NCBI RefSeq assembly: GCF_019083965.1
Contig: NZ_JAHRCY010000006.1
Coordinates: forward strand, 62,001-126,000
Source of the DNA: Catellatospora tritici
GTDB taxonomy: Bacteria; Actinomycetota; Actinomycetes; Mycobacteriales; Micromonosporaceae
Length of the DNA: 64,000 nucleotides
Direction: 5' to 3'
A model generated the notes under the pieces. It was given only the letters and a program-made list of their open reading frames with translations. It made no database searches and was not told the DNA's origin. The position numbers and the translations under genes were made by a program. Below are positions 43,438-53,727 of the stretch, piece after piece (the stretch's first letter is position 1; each line of letters opens with the position of its first letter).

Positions 43438-45159
43438 GTGGCGCCGCCCCGCCCTGTACCCGAGTCGTTCCCGGCGCTGCGTGACTGGCAGCGCAAGGCA
43501 CTGGTCGAATACCTGCGCCGGCGTAGCTCCGACTTCCTGGCGGTCGCGACGCCCGGCGCCGGCAAGACCACGTTCGCGCTGCGCATCGCGGCCGAGCTGC
43601 TGGCCGACGGCACCGTCGACGCGGTGACGGTGGTCGCCCCGACCGAGCACCTGAAGCTGCAGTGGGCGCAGGCGGCGGCGCGGGTGGGCATCCAGCTCGA
43701 CTGCGCCTTCCGCAACGCCGACGTGTACAGCGGGGCCGACTTCCACGGCGTCGTGGTGACGTACGCGCAGGTGGGGATGGCGCCGCACGTGCACCTGCGG
43801 CGCACCCTGACCCGCAAGACGCTGGTCATCCTGGATGAGATCCATCACGCGGGCGACTCGCGCAGCTGGGGCGACGGCGTGAAGTCGGCGTTCGAGCCCG
43901 CGGTGCGGCGGTTGATGCTGACCGGGACCCCGTTCCGGTCGGATGAGAACCCGATCCCGTTCGTGACGTACGAGAGCGTCGGGGAGGTGCAGCGCTCCCG
44001 CGCCGACTCCGTGTACGGCTACTCCGACGCGCTGGCCGACGGGGTCGTCCGCCCGGTCATCTTCCTGGCGTACTCGGGGGAGACCCGGTGGCGCACCAGC
44101 GCGGGTGACGAGCTGGCGGTGCGGCTGGGCGAGCCGCTGACCCAGGACCTGATCGCGCAGGCGTGGCGCACCGCGCTGGACCCGGGCGGCGACTGGATGC
44201 CGCAGGTGCTGCGGGCGGCCGACGCGCGGCTGCAGGTGCTGCGCGACGGCGGCATCGGCGACGCGGGCGGGCTGGTGATCGCGTCGGACCAGCAGACGGC
44301 TCGGGCGTACGCGAAGCTGCTGGAGGCCATCAGCGGCGAGAAGGCCGTGGTGGTCCTCTCCGACGACGCGGGCGCCTCCGCCAAGATCGGCGAGTTCGCC
44401 CGCTCGCAGCAGCGCTGGATGGTCGCGGTCCGGATGGTGTCCGAGGGCGTCGACATCCCGCGCCTGGCCGTGGGCGTCTACGCCACCAGCGCCTCCACGC
44501 CGCTGTTCTTCGCCCAGGCCATCGGCCGGTTCGTGCGCGCGCGGCGCCCGGGGGAGACCGCGAGTGTGTTCCTGCCCAGCGTGCCGCAGCTGCTGGGCCT
44601 GGCCAGTGAGATGGAGCTGGCCCGTGACCACGTGCTGGGCGGCCCGAAGGTCAAGGAGGACGGCCTCGACGACGAGCTGCTGGCCCGTGCGAACGAGTCG
44701 GAGCAGGCCAGCGGCGAGCTGACCAAGAGGTTCGAGGCCCTGTCGGCGACCGCCGAACTGGACCAGGTGATCTTCGACGGGGCGACGTTCGGGCTGCCGG
44801 CCCAGGCGGGCACCCCCGAGGAGGAGGACTTCCTGGGCCTGCCCGGGTTGCTCAGCGCCGACCAGGTGTCCGCGCTGCTGACCAAGCGCCAGGCCGAGCA
44901 GGCCGCCGCGGTGCGCCGTAACCGAGCCCAGGCGCCCGCTCAGGCCGAGCGCGAGCCCGTGCGGGACATGTCCGCCGCCGAGCGCCGCATCCACCTGCGT
45001 CGCCAGCTCAACGCCCTGGTCGCCGCACACCACCACCGCACCGGTCTGCCGCACGGAAAGATCCATTCTGAGCTGCGGACCAAGTGTGGCGGCCCGCCCA
45101 GCGCCCAGGCCACCATTGAGCAGCTGGAAGAACGCATCGCCACGATCCAGAGCTTCTGA
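43438..45159 (+). CDS. DEAD/DEAH-box superfamily 2 helicase
   Basis: 573 residues. N-terminal helicase motifs: Q-like LRDWQRKAL, Walker A ATPGAGKTT (I), DEIHH (II) in LVILDEIHHAGD, and LTGTPFRSDE (III). Motif VI is AIGRFVRARRPGE in the second RecA-like domain. The C-terminal ~130 residues (~440-573) are coiled-coil-like and unassigned. The proteins are called 'DEAD/DEAH box helicase' in actinobacteria and probably act on DNA or RNA repair. GTG start after CCAGGAGG. Confidence 0.9.
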   Translation: MAPPRPVPESFPALRDWQRKALVEYLRRRSSDFLAVATPGAGKTTFALRIAAELLADGTVDAVTVVAPTEHLKLQWAQAAARVGIQLDCAFRNADVYSGADFHGVVVTYAQVGMAPHVHLRRTLTRKTLVILDEIHHAGDSRSWGDGVKSAFEPAVRRLMLTGTPFRSDENPIPFVTYESVGEVQRSRADSVYGYSDALADGVVRPVIFLAYSGETRWRTSAGDELAVRLGEPLTQDLIAQAWRTALDPGGDWMPQVLRAADARLQVLRDGGIGDAGGLVIASDQQTARAYAKLLEAISGEKAVVVLSDDAGASAKIGEFARSQQRWMVAVRMVSEGVDIPRLAVGVYATSASTPLFFAQAIGRFVRARRPGETASVFLPSVPQLLGLASEMELARDHVLGGPKVKEDGLDDELLARANESEQASGELTKRFEALSATAELDQVIFDGATFGLPAQAGTPEEEDFLGLPGLLSADQVSALLTKRQAEQAAAVRRNRAQAPAQAEREPVRDMSAAERRIHLRRQLNALVAAHHHRTGLPHGKIHSELRTKCGGPPSAQATIEQLEERIATIQSF

Positions 45160-45265
45160 GCCTCGCAGGCTCGGTTCTGAGTCCGACCACCGACAGGCTT
45201 CCGTCCGCCAGTGGTTGCCGTAAAGGAGCGTGACATCGCGCAGCGATGTAGCGACGCGCGGCTGC

Positions 45266-45377
45266 CACTGGCTTCCGGGACGGAAGCCCGCGGCCGCGGA
45301 GGCGGCCGCCGGCAACACAGCCACTGGCTTCCGGGACGGAAGCCCGCGGCCGCGGAGGCGGCCGCCGGCAACACAGC
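45266..45377 (+). repeat. Perfect 56-bp tandem duplication
   Basis: Two identical 56-base units (45266-45321 and 45322-45377), each carrying a small hairpin (GGCTTCCG GGA CGGAAGCC) and a GC-rich tract. They stand between the helicase stop and a terminator. Non-coding. Confidence 0.9.
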
Positions 45378-45379
45378 AC

Positions 45380-45412
45380 AAAAGAGGTGCCGCTGGGTGC
45401 GGCACCTCTTTT
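45380..45412. terminator. Strong bidirectional intrinsic terminator
   Basis: A 14-bp perfect stem (AAAAGAGGTGCCGC / GCGGCACCTCTTTT) with loop TGGGT. It ends in TTTT on either strand, giving a classic U-tract for both the helicase and the DUF7455 gene. Confidence 0.9.
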
Positions 45413-45428
45413 GGTAAGCCTGTAGTGG

Positions 45429-45662
45429 TTACTTCGCCATCAGGTCGGCGCCCCGCCACGTGAACTCGGGGTCGGCCGCCACGTCGACGGCGATCTTGAT
45501 TAGGTCCTCGGCGTACTTGTTGGCGTGGTGTCCGCAGAACACCAGCTCGCCCCCACCGGCCAGCTTCACCCGCAATTTGCCCGCCGCGTTGCAGCGGTCG
45601 CACCGTTCATCGGCGGCTGGGGCAGCCACCGTTTCCGGCGGCGGCGTGAGGGTCTGGGTCAT
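45429..45662 (-). CDS. DUF7455 small cysteine-containing protein
   Basis: 77 residues, with CDRCNAAGKLRVKLAGGGELVFCGHHANKYAEDL: a CxxC...CxHH arrangement that would bind zinc. It matches the DUF7455 proteins found beside sigA in actinomycetes. AGGAGG lies eight bases before ATG 45662; the frame open to 45758 has no better start. Role unknown. Confidence 0.85.
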   Translation of the reverse strand: MTQTLTPPPETVAAPAADERCDRCNAAGKLRVKLAGGGELVFCGHHANKYAEDLIKIAVDVAADPEFTWRGADLMAK

Positions 45663-46055
45663 CGCCTTCCTCCTCTGGTCGTCACCGATGTTGACATCCA
45701 TCGTGCCGGAGAGTCCAGCGTTGCTGAACCCGCCGTTGTCATTCAGCTCGTTACCCACGAAGACCTCAACACCGACTGTGTCGGGGGCCTTCCCGGATGG
45801 GCCTCGGGGGGACCGGGGTCACATCCGGTGGGCGGTGGAGCCTACCTGGTCAGACGACCATCGGGGTGATGAGCGCCTCCTGGACAGTGTGCCGTCCCCC
45901 CAGAGTGCCACGTCAACGCATCCGCGTCGAACAGAAACCATGGGCCTAGGCGCATCTGTACGCAAGGTGACCGAGTCTGTACGTTCGGTGGATACCAAAT
46001 GCCCGAATTGGGCGACTTGGAAGTCCGCTACGCGACCACCCACGGGCGATATGAC
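45663..46055. other. Intergenic region, no gene seen
   Basis: About 390 bases between DUF7455 and the sigma-factor stop. No plausible coding frame, RNA gene or repeat was found; base composition drops toward the right end (TACGCGACCACC, GATATGACCTAG). It probably holds the DUF7455 promoter and the sigma terminator. Confidence 0.6.
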
Positions 46056-47771
<1,716 letters not shown>

Positions 47772-48010
47772 GGACGACCTTCCGGAGGCGAGGATCGAGC
47801 AGAGTCTGCGGCCGACCGCCGGTGGCGCGGATCGCGTCCCGGTGGGGTCAGCCAGTGTGATGTGTGAATGCGCCCCGCGCTGTCGGCACGTGGCAGGCGT
47901 GAATTGTAGCGCCGTACTCGGCGATCATCTCGATGCGCACGCCGGATGAGGTCCCGCGGCCCGGCCGGGTCGCTTGGCAGGATGGCACCGGGTTGCCGGA
48001 GAGGACGGTC

Positions 48011-48808
48011 ATGAACGAACTGGAACTGCTGGACATCGCCGTACAGGTGGCCGCGGACGCGGCCGCTACGGCCGTCCGGATGCGGGCCGAGGCCATCACG
48101 CAGGTGGGCACGAAATCGACCATCACCGACGTGGTCACGGCTGCGGACCGGGCGGTCGAGCAACAGGTGGTCGCCGCGCTGGCGGCGCGACGCCCAGGTG
48201 ACACAGTACTCGGTGAGGAGTTCGGCGGCGCGTCCGTTTCCGCCGGGGGTGTGCGCTGGGTCGTCGACCCGATCGACGGCACGGTGAACTACCTCTACGG
48301 GCTGCCGCAGTACGCGGTGTCGATCGCGGCGGAGGCGGACGGGCAGATCGTGGCCGGGGTGGTGCACAACGCGGCCACCGGGAAGGTGTGGACCGCCGCG
48401 CTAGGGCACGGGGCGTGGCACGAGGGGCGGCGCCTGAGCGGTTCGACCGCGACCGAGCTGGCCGTCTCGCTGGTCGGCACGGGCTTCGCGTACGCCAAGG
48501 AGCGGCGTGCGCACCAGGCCGGGGTGGTGGCGCGGCTGCTACCGCAGATCCGTGACATCCGGCGGCTGGGCGCGGCGGCGCTGGACCTGTGCGCGGTGGC
48601 CGAGGGCCAGCTCGACGCGTACTACGAGAAGGGCCTGGCCGAGTGGGACCTGGCCGCGGGCGGCCTGATCGCCCGCGAGGCGGGCCTGATGGTCACCGGG
48701 CTGTCCGGCCGACCGGCGGGGCCGCAGATGGCCCTGGCGGCGCCTGTGGCGCTGCACAAGGCACTGCACGACGTCCTGGTCGAGCTGGACGCCGACGGCG
48801 GCCCGTAG
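48011..48808 (+). CDS. suhB: Inositol monophosphatase family protein
   Basis: 265 residues. Metal-binding motifs of the IMPase superfamily are present: GEEFGG (Glu), WVVDPIDGTVNYLYGLP (DPIDGT, catalytic) and LAEWDLAAGGLIAREAG (WDxAAG). It dephosphorylates inositol 1-phosphate or a related sugar phosphate, a step in phosphatidylinositol or histidinol-type metabolism. ATG 48011 follows GAGAGGACGGTC; the longer frame to 47933 is less likely. It diverges from sigA, and the homologue in mycobacteria (suhB) is in the same place. Confidence 0.9.
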   Translation: MNELELLDIAVQVAADAAATAVRMRAEAITQVGTKSTITDVVTAADRAVEQQVVAALAARRPGDTVLGEEFGGASVSAGGVRWVVDPIDGTVNYLYGLPQYAVSIAAEADGQIVAGVVHNAATGKVWTAALGHGAWHEGRRLSGSTATELAVSLVGTGFAYAKERRAHQAGVVARLLPQIRDIRRLGAAALDLCAVAEGQLDAYYEKGLAEWDLAAGGLIAREAGLMVTGLSGRPAGPQMALAAPVALHKALHDVLVELDADGGP

Positions 48809-48823
48809 CCGCCGCGAACGGAA

Positions 48824-48859
48824 AGGCCCCGGCCGACCGTCGCCGGTCGACCGGGGCCT
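48824..48859. terminator. Hairpin terminator between suhB and the LytR_C gene
   Basis: A 16-position stem with one mismatch (15 pairs) and loop TCGC between the convergent stops. Confidence 0.75.
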
Positions 48860-48880
48860 GCCGCGTCAGCGCGGTTCAGT

Positions 48881-49411
48881 TCACTTCGTCTCGGCGCAGG
48901 TGCCGTCCGGGGCCTCGGGGTTGCCCAGCTGGGCGACTGCCTGCCGCATCTCCGTCGGCGTGGCGAGCTGGCGGTAGCCACCACCGATGACCACGTCGAT
49001 GATGTCGTCCTCGCGGTGGATATCGAACTGGTTCTCGGCGTCGTCCAGGAAGTACGCTCGCAGCAACTGCGCCGCGCCTACCGCCTTCGGCCCGTAGCGG
49101 AGCACCGCCACGGTGTCGGGGAGCTTCTTCTTCTCGTCGCCGACCTTCTTGACCTTGAACTTGCGGTTGGTGAAGTCCGACGCGACATTCGTGGCCAGAT
49201 TGGGAGTGTTCGTGGCGTTGAAGACGTTGATGTTCACGTCGCTCTCGGCCTCGGGCAGCTTGAGGTTGGCAGGCACATACCCGCTGGGGCAGCGCTGCAC
49301 CGCGGGGGGCTCGCTCTGCGTGTCACGGGTGAGTGTGACCACCGCCAGGACGATGCCGATGATCGCCAGAGTGCTGACGATGGCGATCGCCCGAATTCGT
49401 GCCATTTGCAT
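48881..49411 (-). CDS. LytR_C-domain membrane protein (Cei-like)
   Basis: 176 residues: a short cytosolic N-terminus, one membrane helix (~8-28, IAIVSTLAIIGIVLAVVTLT), then a periplasmic LytR_C domain (NINVFNATNTPNLATNVASDFTNRKF and VAVLRYGPKAVGAAQLLRAYF). LytR_C domains accompany cell-wall glycopolymer ligases. The mycobacterial orthologue by position is Cei (cell envelope integrity). ATG 49411 with GGGGAGC in front is preferred over the longer frame. Confidence 0.85.
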   Translation of the reverse strand: MQMARIRAIAIVSTLAIIGIVLAVVTLTRDTQSEPPAVQRCPSGYVPANLKLPEAESDVNINVFNATNTPNLATNVASDFTNRKFKVKKVGDEKKKLPDTVAVLRYGPKAVGAAQLLRAYFLDDAENQFDIHREDDIIDVVIGGGYRQLATPTEMRQAVAQLGNPEAPDGTCAETK

Positions 49412-49756
49412 CTCGTGCGCTCCCCGTGAGCTGGAGTCGGTCAGCCGCCACAATTGACGGCATGGGCCAGAGGTTATCGGTTGACCGGCCCGGTAGGGGC
49501 CACGACCCGACAGACGGCCGGAATTGGCCGGACGTTCCCGGCGCGCCGACCGTGATCGGCGACCGGCTGCCCCTACCTTGGTGACGCCTGAACCAACGGT
49601 CGGACATGGCTGTCGGCTCAGTCACATCGGGAACAACTTCGCGTGCGAGAGCGTACAAATCCCACACGGGCGCGCTAGAGTACCGCGCTCGTTGGGAACA
49701 CGGATACGTCGACGTACGCCGACGGTAACAACACTGATTTGGGAGTGTGACAATCG
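49412..49756. other. Divergent promoter region between Cei-like and DUF4193 genes
   Basis: 345 bases without a gene. A plausible promoter for DUF4193 is at 49676-49681 (TAGAGT), giving a leader of about 70 bases before GGGAGTG and ATG 49757. The promoter for the Cei-like gene was not identified. Confidence 0.55.
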
Positions 49757-50053
49757 ATGGCCACCGACTACGACGCCCCGCGCCGTGACGAGGCCGATCT
49801 CGGCGAGGACAGCCTTGAGGAACTCAAGGCGCGGCGAGTCGACTCACAGTCGGGCAGCGTTGACGTGGATGAAGTCGATCTCGCGGAGGCGTTCGAGCTT
49901 CCTGGCGGCGACCTCGCCGACGAGGAGCTGACCGTGAAGGTCGTGCCCATGCAGGCTGACGAGTTTCGCTGCTCGCGCTGCTTCCTCGTGCATCACCGCA
50001 GCCAGCTGGCCGGTGAGCGTAACGGCGAGCCCATCTGCCGGGAGTGTGCCTGA
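49757..50053 (+). CDS. DUF4193 protein
   Basis: 98 residues with the family's acidic N-terminus (RRDEADLGEDSLEELKARR) and a CxxC...CxxC zinc-ribbon C-terminus (FRCSRCFLVHHRSQLAG, ICRECA). Conserved in actinobacteria between cei and DUF3093. The role is unknown; the acidic part plus zinc ribbon suggests a protein that contacts the transcription or translation machinery. Confidence 0.88.
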   Translation: MATDYDAPRRDEADLGEDSLEELKARRVDSQSGSVDVDEVDLAEAFELPGGDLADEELTVKVVPMQADEFRCSRCFLVHHRSQLAGERNGEPICRECA

Positions 50054-50226
50054 CGCAGATGCCCGCCAGGGCTTGACGCGGTGGGGTGAGATGGCGCAGA
50101 ACATCAGGGGGCATGGCTGAGGGGGGCACGCCGCCGCGACACGCGGCGTGCCGAACGATCTGCCAGCCCCCGCTGCCTGTGGCCTAGTGGCCGCCGGCGC
50201 CGTCTCAGCTGACAGGAGAGCGCGCC

Positions 50227-51051
50227 ATGACCACCAGCCCCGAAGTACCGGTGCCCGACGAGCCGTCCCCGTCGGGCACTGCCGTTCCTGACGGCAAGGC
50301 AGTGGCCCAGCCCGACGCGCTGGCCGTCGCGGTGGCCGGGCTCGCCGAGGGCGAGCTGGACAAGGCCGGACGTCGCAAGCTGCTGGGCCGCCTGCTGGTC
50401 GGCCTGAAGGAGCGGGGCGTCAAAGAGGTCTTCATGCCGCGCAAGGCGATCAACTGGATCACCGAGGCGGTGGGCGACATCGCCCCGCACATCCCGATCC
50501 GGGATCTGCAGACGCTGCGGCGGCACTACCCCGGCCTCGACGACGAGGCGCTGGCGGAGCGGCTGATCCGCAACGCGGCGCGGTCCGCCGCGGGCATCGG
50601 AGCGGTCGGCGGCGGTGTGGCCGCCGTGGAGTGGGCAGCGCCGCCCGCCCTGCTCAGCACCCCGGTGCTGCTGGCGACCGAGACGGTCGCCGTGGTCGGG
50701 ATCGAACTCAAACTCATCGGCGAACTGCACGAGGTCTACGGGCAGCCGGTGGTGGGCGGCGGCGGCCAGCGCGCGATCAACCTGCTCCAGGCCTGGGCCA
50801 GCCATCGCGGCATCAACCCGATGGTGCCCGCCGGGGCCACCGCGATCGTGCTCGGCACCGCGACCCGCAAGCAGCTGCGCGACATGATCCTCAAGCGGTT
50901 CGGGCGCAACCTGACCACGCTGGGGCCGCTGTTCACCGGCGCGGCCATCGCCAGCTACCTCAACCGCAAGGCCACCCGCAGGCTCGGCGACGACCTGCGC
51001 CGCGACCTACGTCACCGCCGCCAGCAGCCCCCGCAGCTGCCCCACGCCTAG
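50227..51051 (+). CDS. Hypothetical membrane-associated protein
   Basis: 274 residues. A charged N-terminus leads to a helical domain (GELDKAGRRKLLGRLLVGLKERG, YPGLDDEALAERLIRNAARSAAG). Hydrophobic stretches follow: GIGAVGGGVAAVEWAAPPALL, TPVLLATETVAVVGIELKLIG, PAGATAIVLGTAT and LGPLFTGAAIASYL, then an Arg-rich C-terminus. It may be peripheral or carry two to four helices. I recognise no family. Its end overlaps the convergent DUF3093 gene by four bases. It appears to be an insertion into an otherwise conserved block. Confidence 0.65.
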   Translation: MTTSPEVPVPDEPSPSGTAVPDGKAVAQPDALAVAVAGLAEGELDKAGRRKLLGRLLVGLKERGVKEVFMPRKAINWITEAVGDIAPHIPIRDLQTLRRHYPGLDDEALAERLIRNAARSAAGIGAVGGGVAAVEWAAPPALLSTPVLLATETVAVVGIELKLIGELHEVYGQPVVGGGGQRAINLLQAWASHRGINPMVPAGATAIVLGTATRKQLRDMILKRFGRNLTTLGPLFTGAAIASYLNRKATRRLGDDLRRDLRHRRQQPPQLPHA

Positions 51052-51572
51052 CGGACGGCTGCCGTCGCCTCGTTCAACGCACGGGCCAGGGCTTCGGGGT
51101 GGCGGGTGCTGATCACCCAGTAGGGCGTGATGTCGTCGGGGTCGTCCAGGACCACCTGGACCGCCCCGGCGATCCAGGGGCGCTGCACCACGAAGGCCAG
51201 CGGATCGGCGCTGGGGCCGAGCAGCTCGCGCCGGGTGTCGGCGTCCAGGGGGATGGTGCGGGAGACCACCCGCAGGGGCAGGCGCGCGTCGTCGACCTGG
51301 AGCTCGGTGTCGGTCACCGCGACCCGGATGCGGCCCAGCCGCCACAGTCCGGCCGCGGCCAGCGGCAGCAGCACCGCGTACGGCACCCAGCTGCGCAGCC
51401 CGGGGGCGCCCAAACCGATCTCGGCGCCGAGAATGGCCGTGACCAGCACCGCTGTCGGCCACATCCACAACGGCACCGTCAGCCGCTCGGTGTGCCGGGG
51501 CGCAGGCCGTGCCGCGCCGACCCCCGTCGCCGTTGTGCCTGAGGACGCCGTGCCGCCGCCTGGATGTGTCAC
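51048..51572 (-). CDS. DUF3093 membrane protein
   Basis: 174 residues with two membrane helices (LWMWPTAVLVTAILGAEIGLG, WVPYAVLLPLAAAGLWRL) and a following beta-rich domain (IRVAVTDTELQVDDARLPLRVVSRTIPLDA, AFVVQRPWIAGAVQVVLDDPDDITPYWVISTRHPE). This fits DUF3093, adjacent to dut in actinobacteria. GTG start at 51572. TACCCT lies seven bases upstream, so it is probably leaderless. Confidence 0.85.
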   Translation of the reverse strand: MTHPGGGTASSGTTATGVGAARPAPRHTERLTVPLWMWPTAVLVTAILGAEIGLGAPGLRSWVPYAVLLPLAAAGLWRLGRIRVAVTDTELQVDDARLPLRVVSRTIPLDADTRRELLGPSADPLAFVVQRPWIAGAVQVVLDDPDDITPYWVISTRHPEALARALNEATAAVR

Positions 51573-51579
51573 AACGTCG

Positions 51580-51585
51580 AGGGTA
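51580..51585 (-). promoter_or_regulatory. Leaderless -10 element (TACCCT)
   Basis: On the minus strand TACCCT is seven bases before the GTG of the DUF3093 gene, with no Shine-Dalgarno site. Confidence 0.55.
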
Positions 51586-51684
51586 GGTCCCCGCGGGCCC
51601 GCCCGGCGCGGCAGGATGGACGTGAAGAGACGCAGCTCCCTTGGCGGGGCGGCGTCGTAATGACTCCCCCCGGAGGTCTGACCG

Positions 51685-52155
51685 TTGTACCCGACTGCGA
51701 TGCCCGCTGCGCCGGGCGAGCCTGTCGTGATCCCGATCCGGCGGCTGGACCCCCAGGTGCCGATGCCGTCGTACGCCCACCCGGGTGACGCCGGCGCCGA
51801 CCTGTACGCGGCCGAGGACGCCGTGATCGCCCCGGGCGAGCGCCGCCTGGTGCGTACCGGGGTGGCGGTGGCCATCCCGGACGGATTCGTGGGACTGGTG
51901 CACCCGCGCTCGGGTCTGGCGACCAAACTGGGAGTGACTGTGCTCAACGCGCCCGGCACCGTGGACGCGGGCTACCGGGGCGAGATCCTGGTGAACCTGA
52001 TCAACCACGACCGGACGAACGAGGCGAAGATCGTGCGAGGCGACCGCATCGCGCAACTTGTCGTGCAGCGGGTGGAGCGGGCACACTTCCACGACGTCGC
52101 CGAGCTGCCGGACTCCGAACGGGGGACCGGCGGGCACGGTTCGACCGGGAACTAG
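51685..52155 (+). CDS. dut: dUTP diphosphatase
   Basis: 156 residues, trimeric dUTPase. It hydrolyses dUTP to dUMP, keeping uracil out of DNA. Five conserved motifs are recognisable: [13 protein letters not shown] (1), HPRSGLA (2), [15 protein letters not shown] (3), [13 protein letters not shown] (4), and the C-terminal [11 protein letters not shown] (5). TTG 51685 follows GGAGG by eight bases; an internal ATG at 51700 is the alternative. It pairs with DUF3710 after eight bases. Confidence 0.95.
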   Translation: MYPTAMPAAPGEPVVIPIRRLDPQVPMPSYAHPGDAGADLYAAEDAVIAPGERRLVRTGVAVAIPDGFVGLVHPRSGLATKLGVTVLNAPGTVDAGYRGEILVNLINHDRTNEAKIVRGDRIAQLVVQRVERAHFHDVAELPDSERGTGGHGSTGN

Positions 52156-52163
52156 GAGGAACA

Positions 52164-53156
52164 GTGATCTTCTCGCGACGACGTGCCGCCACAGGTGGCC
52201 GGCACGCCAAGGCCGAGGAGCCGCGTTTCGAGGACGCCCGCGCCGCCCGGCGCGCCGCGCTGCTCGGCGAGGACTATCAGCCCGACGAGCCGAAGGCGCC
52301 CAGGGGCGCCGGTGCCGCCGAGGACTCCCCGCTCCGTGGTTCGATCTTCGGCGACGACGGCCCGTACGACCAGTACGACGACGTGCCCGACGCGGCACGG
52401 CTGGACCTGGGCAGTCTCCAGGTGCCCGCCGTGGACGGCGTCGAGATCCGGGTGCAGGCCGGTGAGCAGGGGGCGATCGGCCAGATCGCGCTCGTGCACG
52501 GCCCCAGCGCGCTGCAGCTCGGCGTGTTCGCCGCGCCGCGGACCGAGGGCATCTGGGACGAGGTGCGGGAGGAGATCCGCCGCTCGCTGTTCGCCGACGG
52601 GGTCGGCGCCGAGGAGGCCCCGGGTCACTGGGGCACCGAGCTGCGGGCCCGCATCCGTACCCCGGATGGCTTCAACGACCTGCGGTTCGTCGGGGTGGAC
52701 GGGCCGCGCTGGATGGTCCGTGCGGTGTTCCAGGGCCCGGCCGCGCAGGATCTGCGCCAGGCCGGTCCGCTGCTGCAGTGCCTGACCGGTCTGGTCGTGC
52801 ACCGCGACGACCAGGCCCGCCCGGTGCGCGAGGCGCTGCCGTTGCGGCTGCCCCAGCACCTGGCCCAGCAGGCCGCCGCGGCGCAGGCCGCGCAGGCGGC
52901 CCAGGGCGCTGTGGGCGACGACGAGGTCGCGTTCGAGCAGGCCCGGCAGGAGCAGTCGCGCCAGGAGCAGGAGGCCCAGGCCCGCTACGAGCGGTACGAG
53001 TCGTCGCGCTCCGAGCTGGTGCCCGGCCGGGTGCCGCCGCCGCCCGCGCCCACCCCGTTCGGCTCCATCGCGCCCACCGGGCAGCCCGCCCCGGGCGCCG
53101 CGTCCGGTGGGGACGTGCCGCGGCGCAAGCCCTCCCCGCGCCCGCGCCGCGACTGA
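52164..53156 (+). CDS. DUF3710 protein
   Basis: 330 residues; DUF3710 core from ~80 to ~230 (DLGSLQVPAVDGVEIRVQA, VFAAPRTEGIWDEVREEIRRSL, GVDGPRWMVRAVFQG). The C-terminal third is Gln/Ala-rich and Pro/Ser-rich with a predicted coiled coil. GTG start with TAGGAGGA in front. Conserved beside dut in actinobacteria; function not established. Confidence 0.87.
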   Translation: MIFSRRRAATGGRHAKAEEPRFEDARAARRAALLGEDYQPDEPKAPRGAGAAEDSPLRGSIFGDDGPYDQYDDVPDAARLDLGSLQVPAVDGVEIRVQAGEQGAIGQIALVHGPSALQLGVFAAPRTEGIWDEVREEIRRSLFADGVGAEEAPGHWGTELRARIRTPDGFNDLRFVGVDGPRWMVRAVFQGPAAQDLRQAGPLLQCLTGLVVHRDDQARPVREALPLRLPQHLAQQAAAAQAAQAAQGAVGDDEVAFEQARQEQSRQEQEAQARYERYESSRSELVPGRVPPPPAPTPFGSIAPTGQPAPGAASGGDVPRRKPSPRPRRD

Positions 53157-53276
53157 ACCCTCAGTAGCCGAACTCACACCCTCGGTGCGCCGCTGCTCAA
53201 CGCGGCGCACCGAGCGCGCTCGTGCCTTCCGGCGTACGCTGCTGCGGGGCTCGCCGGTCGGCCCCCCGCCGCGAAG

Positions 53277-53282
53277 TAGGCT
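53277..53282 (+). promoter_or_regulatory. -10 element (TAGGCT) before the OB-fold gene
   Basis: TAGGCT preceded by CGAA, about 55 bases before the ATG of the OB-fold gene and its GAATGAGAGCAGG Shine-Dalgarno region. It probably drives the OB-fold/DUF3159 pair. Confidence 0.45.
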
Positions 53283-53337
53283 GGTGGGTACGAATCCGCC
53301 GGGCCCCACCCCGGCGGGGAGGGAATGAGAGCAGGTC

Positions 53338-53727
53338 ATGTCGACCGACGAACCACGACAACGTCCGCGCGGCCTGCGAGGGATGCTCCACCGCCTCACC
53401 GCCTCCGACCAGGAGCTGGAGTCCGAGGAGCTGCGTCGCGACAGCGAGCGGGCCGGCTGCGTCTGCGCCGACACCGTAGGTCGCGGCGACCTCGTCAACG
53501 TCACGGGCCGCCTGCGCACCGTCGTGTACACCCCGCGCACCAATCTGCCCACACTCGAGGCCGACCTCTACGACGGCACCGACCTGATCACGCTGGTCTT
53601 CCTCGGCCGACGGCACATCAACGGCATCGAACCCGGCCGGGGTGTGCACGTGCGTGGCCGGGTGGCCCTGCGGGACGGACGCAAGGTCATCTTCAATCCG
53701 TACTACGAGCTGGAAGCGGCGGCATGA
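53338..53727 (+). CDS. OB-fold nucleic-acid-binding protein
   Basis: 129 residues. After a basic-acidic N-terminal helix (GMLHRLTASDQELESEELRR) comes an OB fold: GDLVNVTGRLRTVVYTPRTN, LEADLYDGTDLITLVFLGRR, GRGVHVRGRVALRDGRKVIF. Orthologues beside DUF3159 are annotated as OB-fold tRNA/ssDNA-binding proteins. It overlaps the DUF3159 start by four bases (ATGA). Confidence 0.87.
   Translation: MSTDEPRQRPRGLRGMLHRLTASDQELESEELRRDSERAGCVCADTVGRGDLVNVTGRLRTVVYTPRTNLPTLEADLYDGTDLITLVFLGRRHINGIEPGRGVHVRGRVALRDGRKVIFNPYYELEAAA

Noticed and set aside
45266..45377. CRISPR-like array
   Set aside because: Only two directly adjacent copies without spacers; it is a tandem duplication.
43201..45603. Minus-strand frame opposite the helicase
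   Set aside because: Antisense shadow without domain; helicase motifs are on the plus strand.
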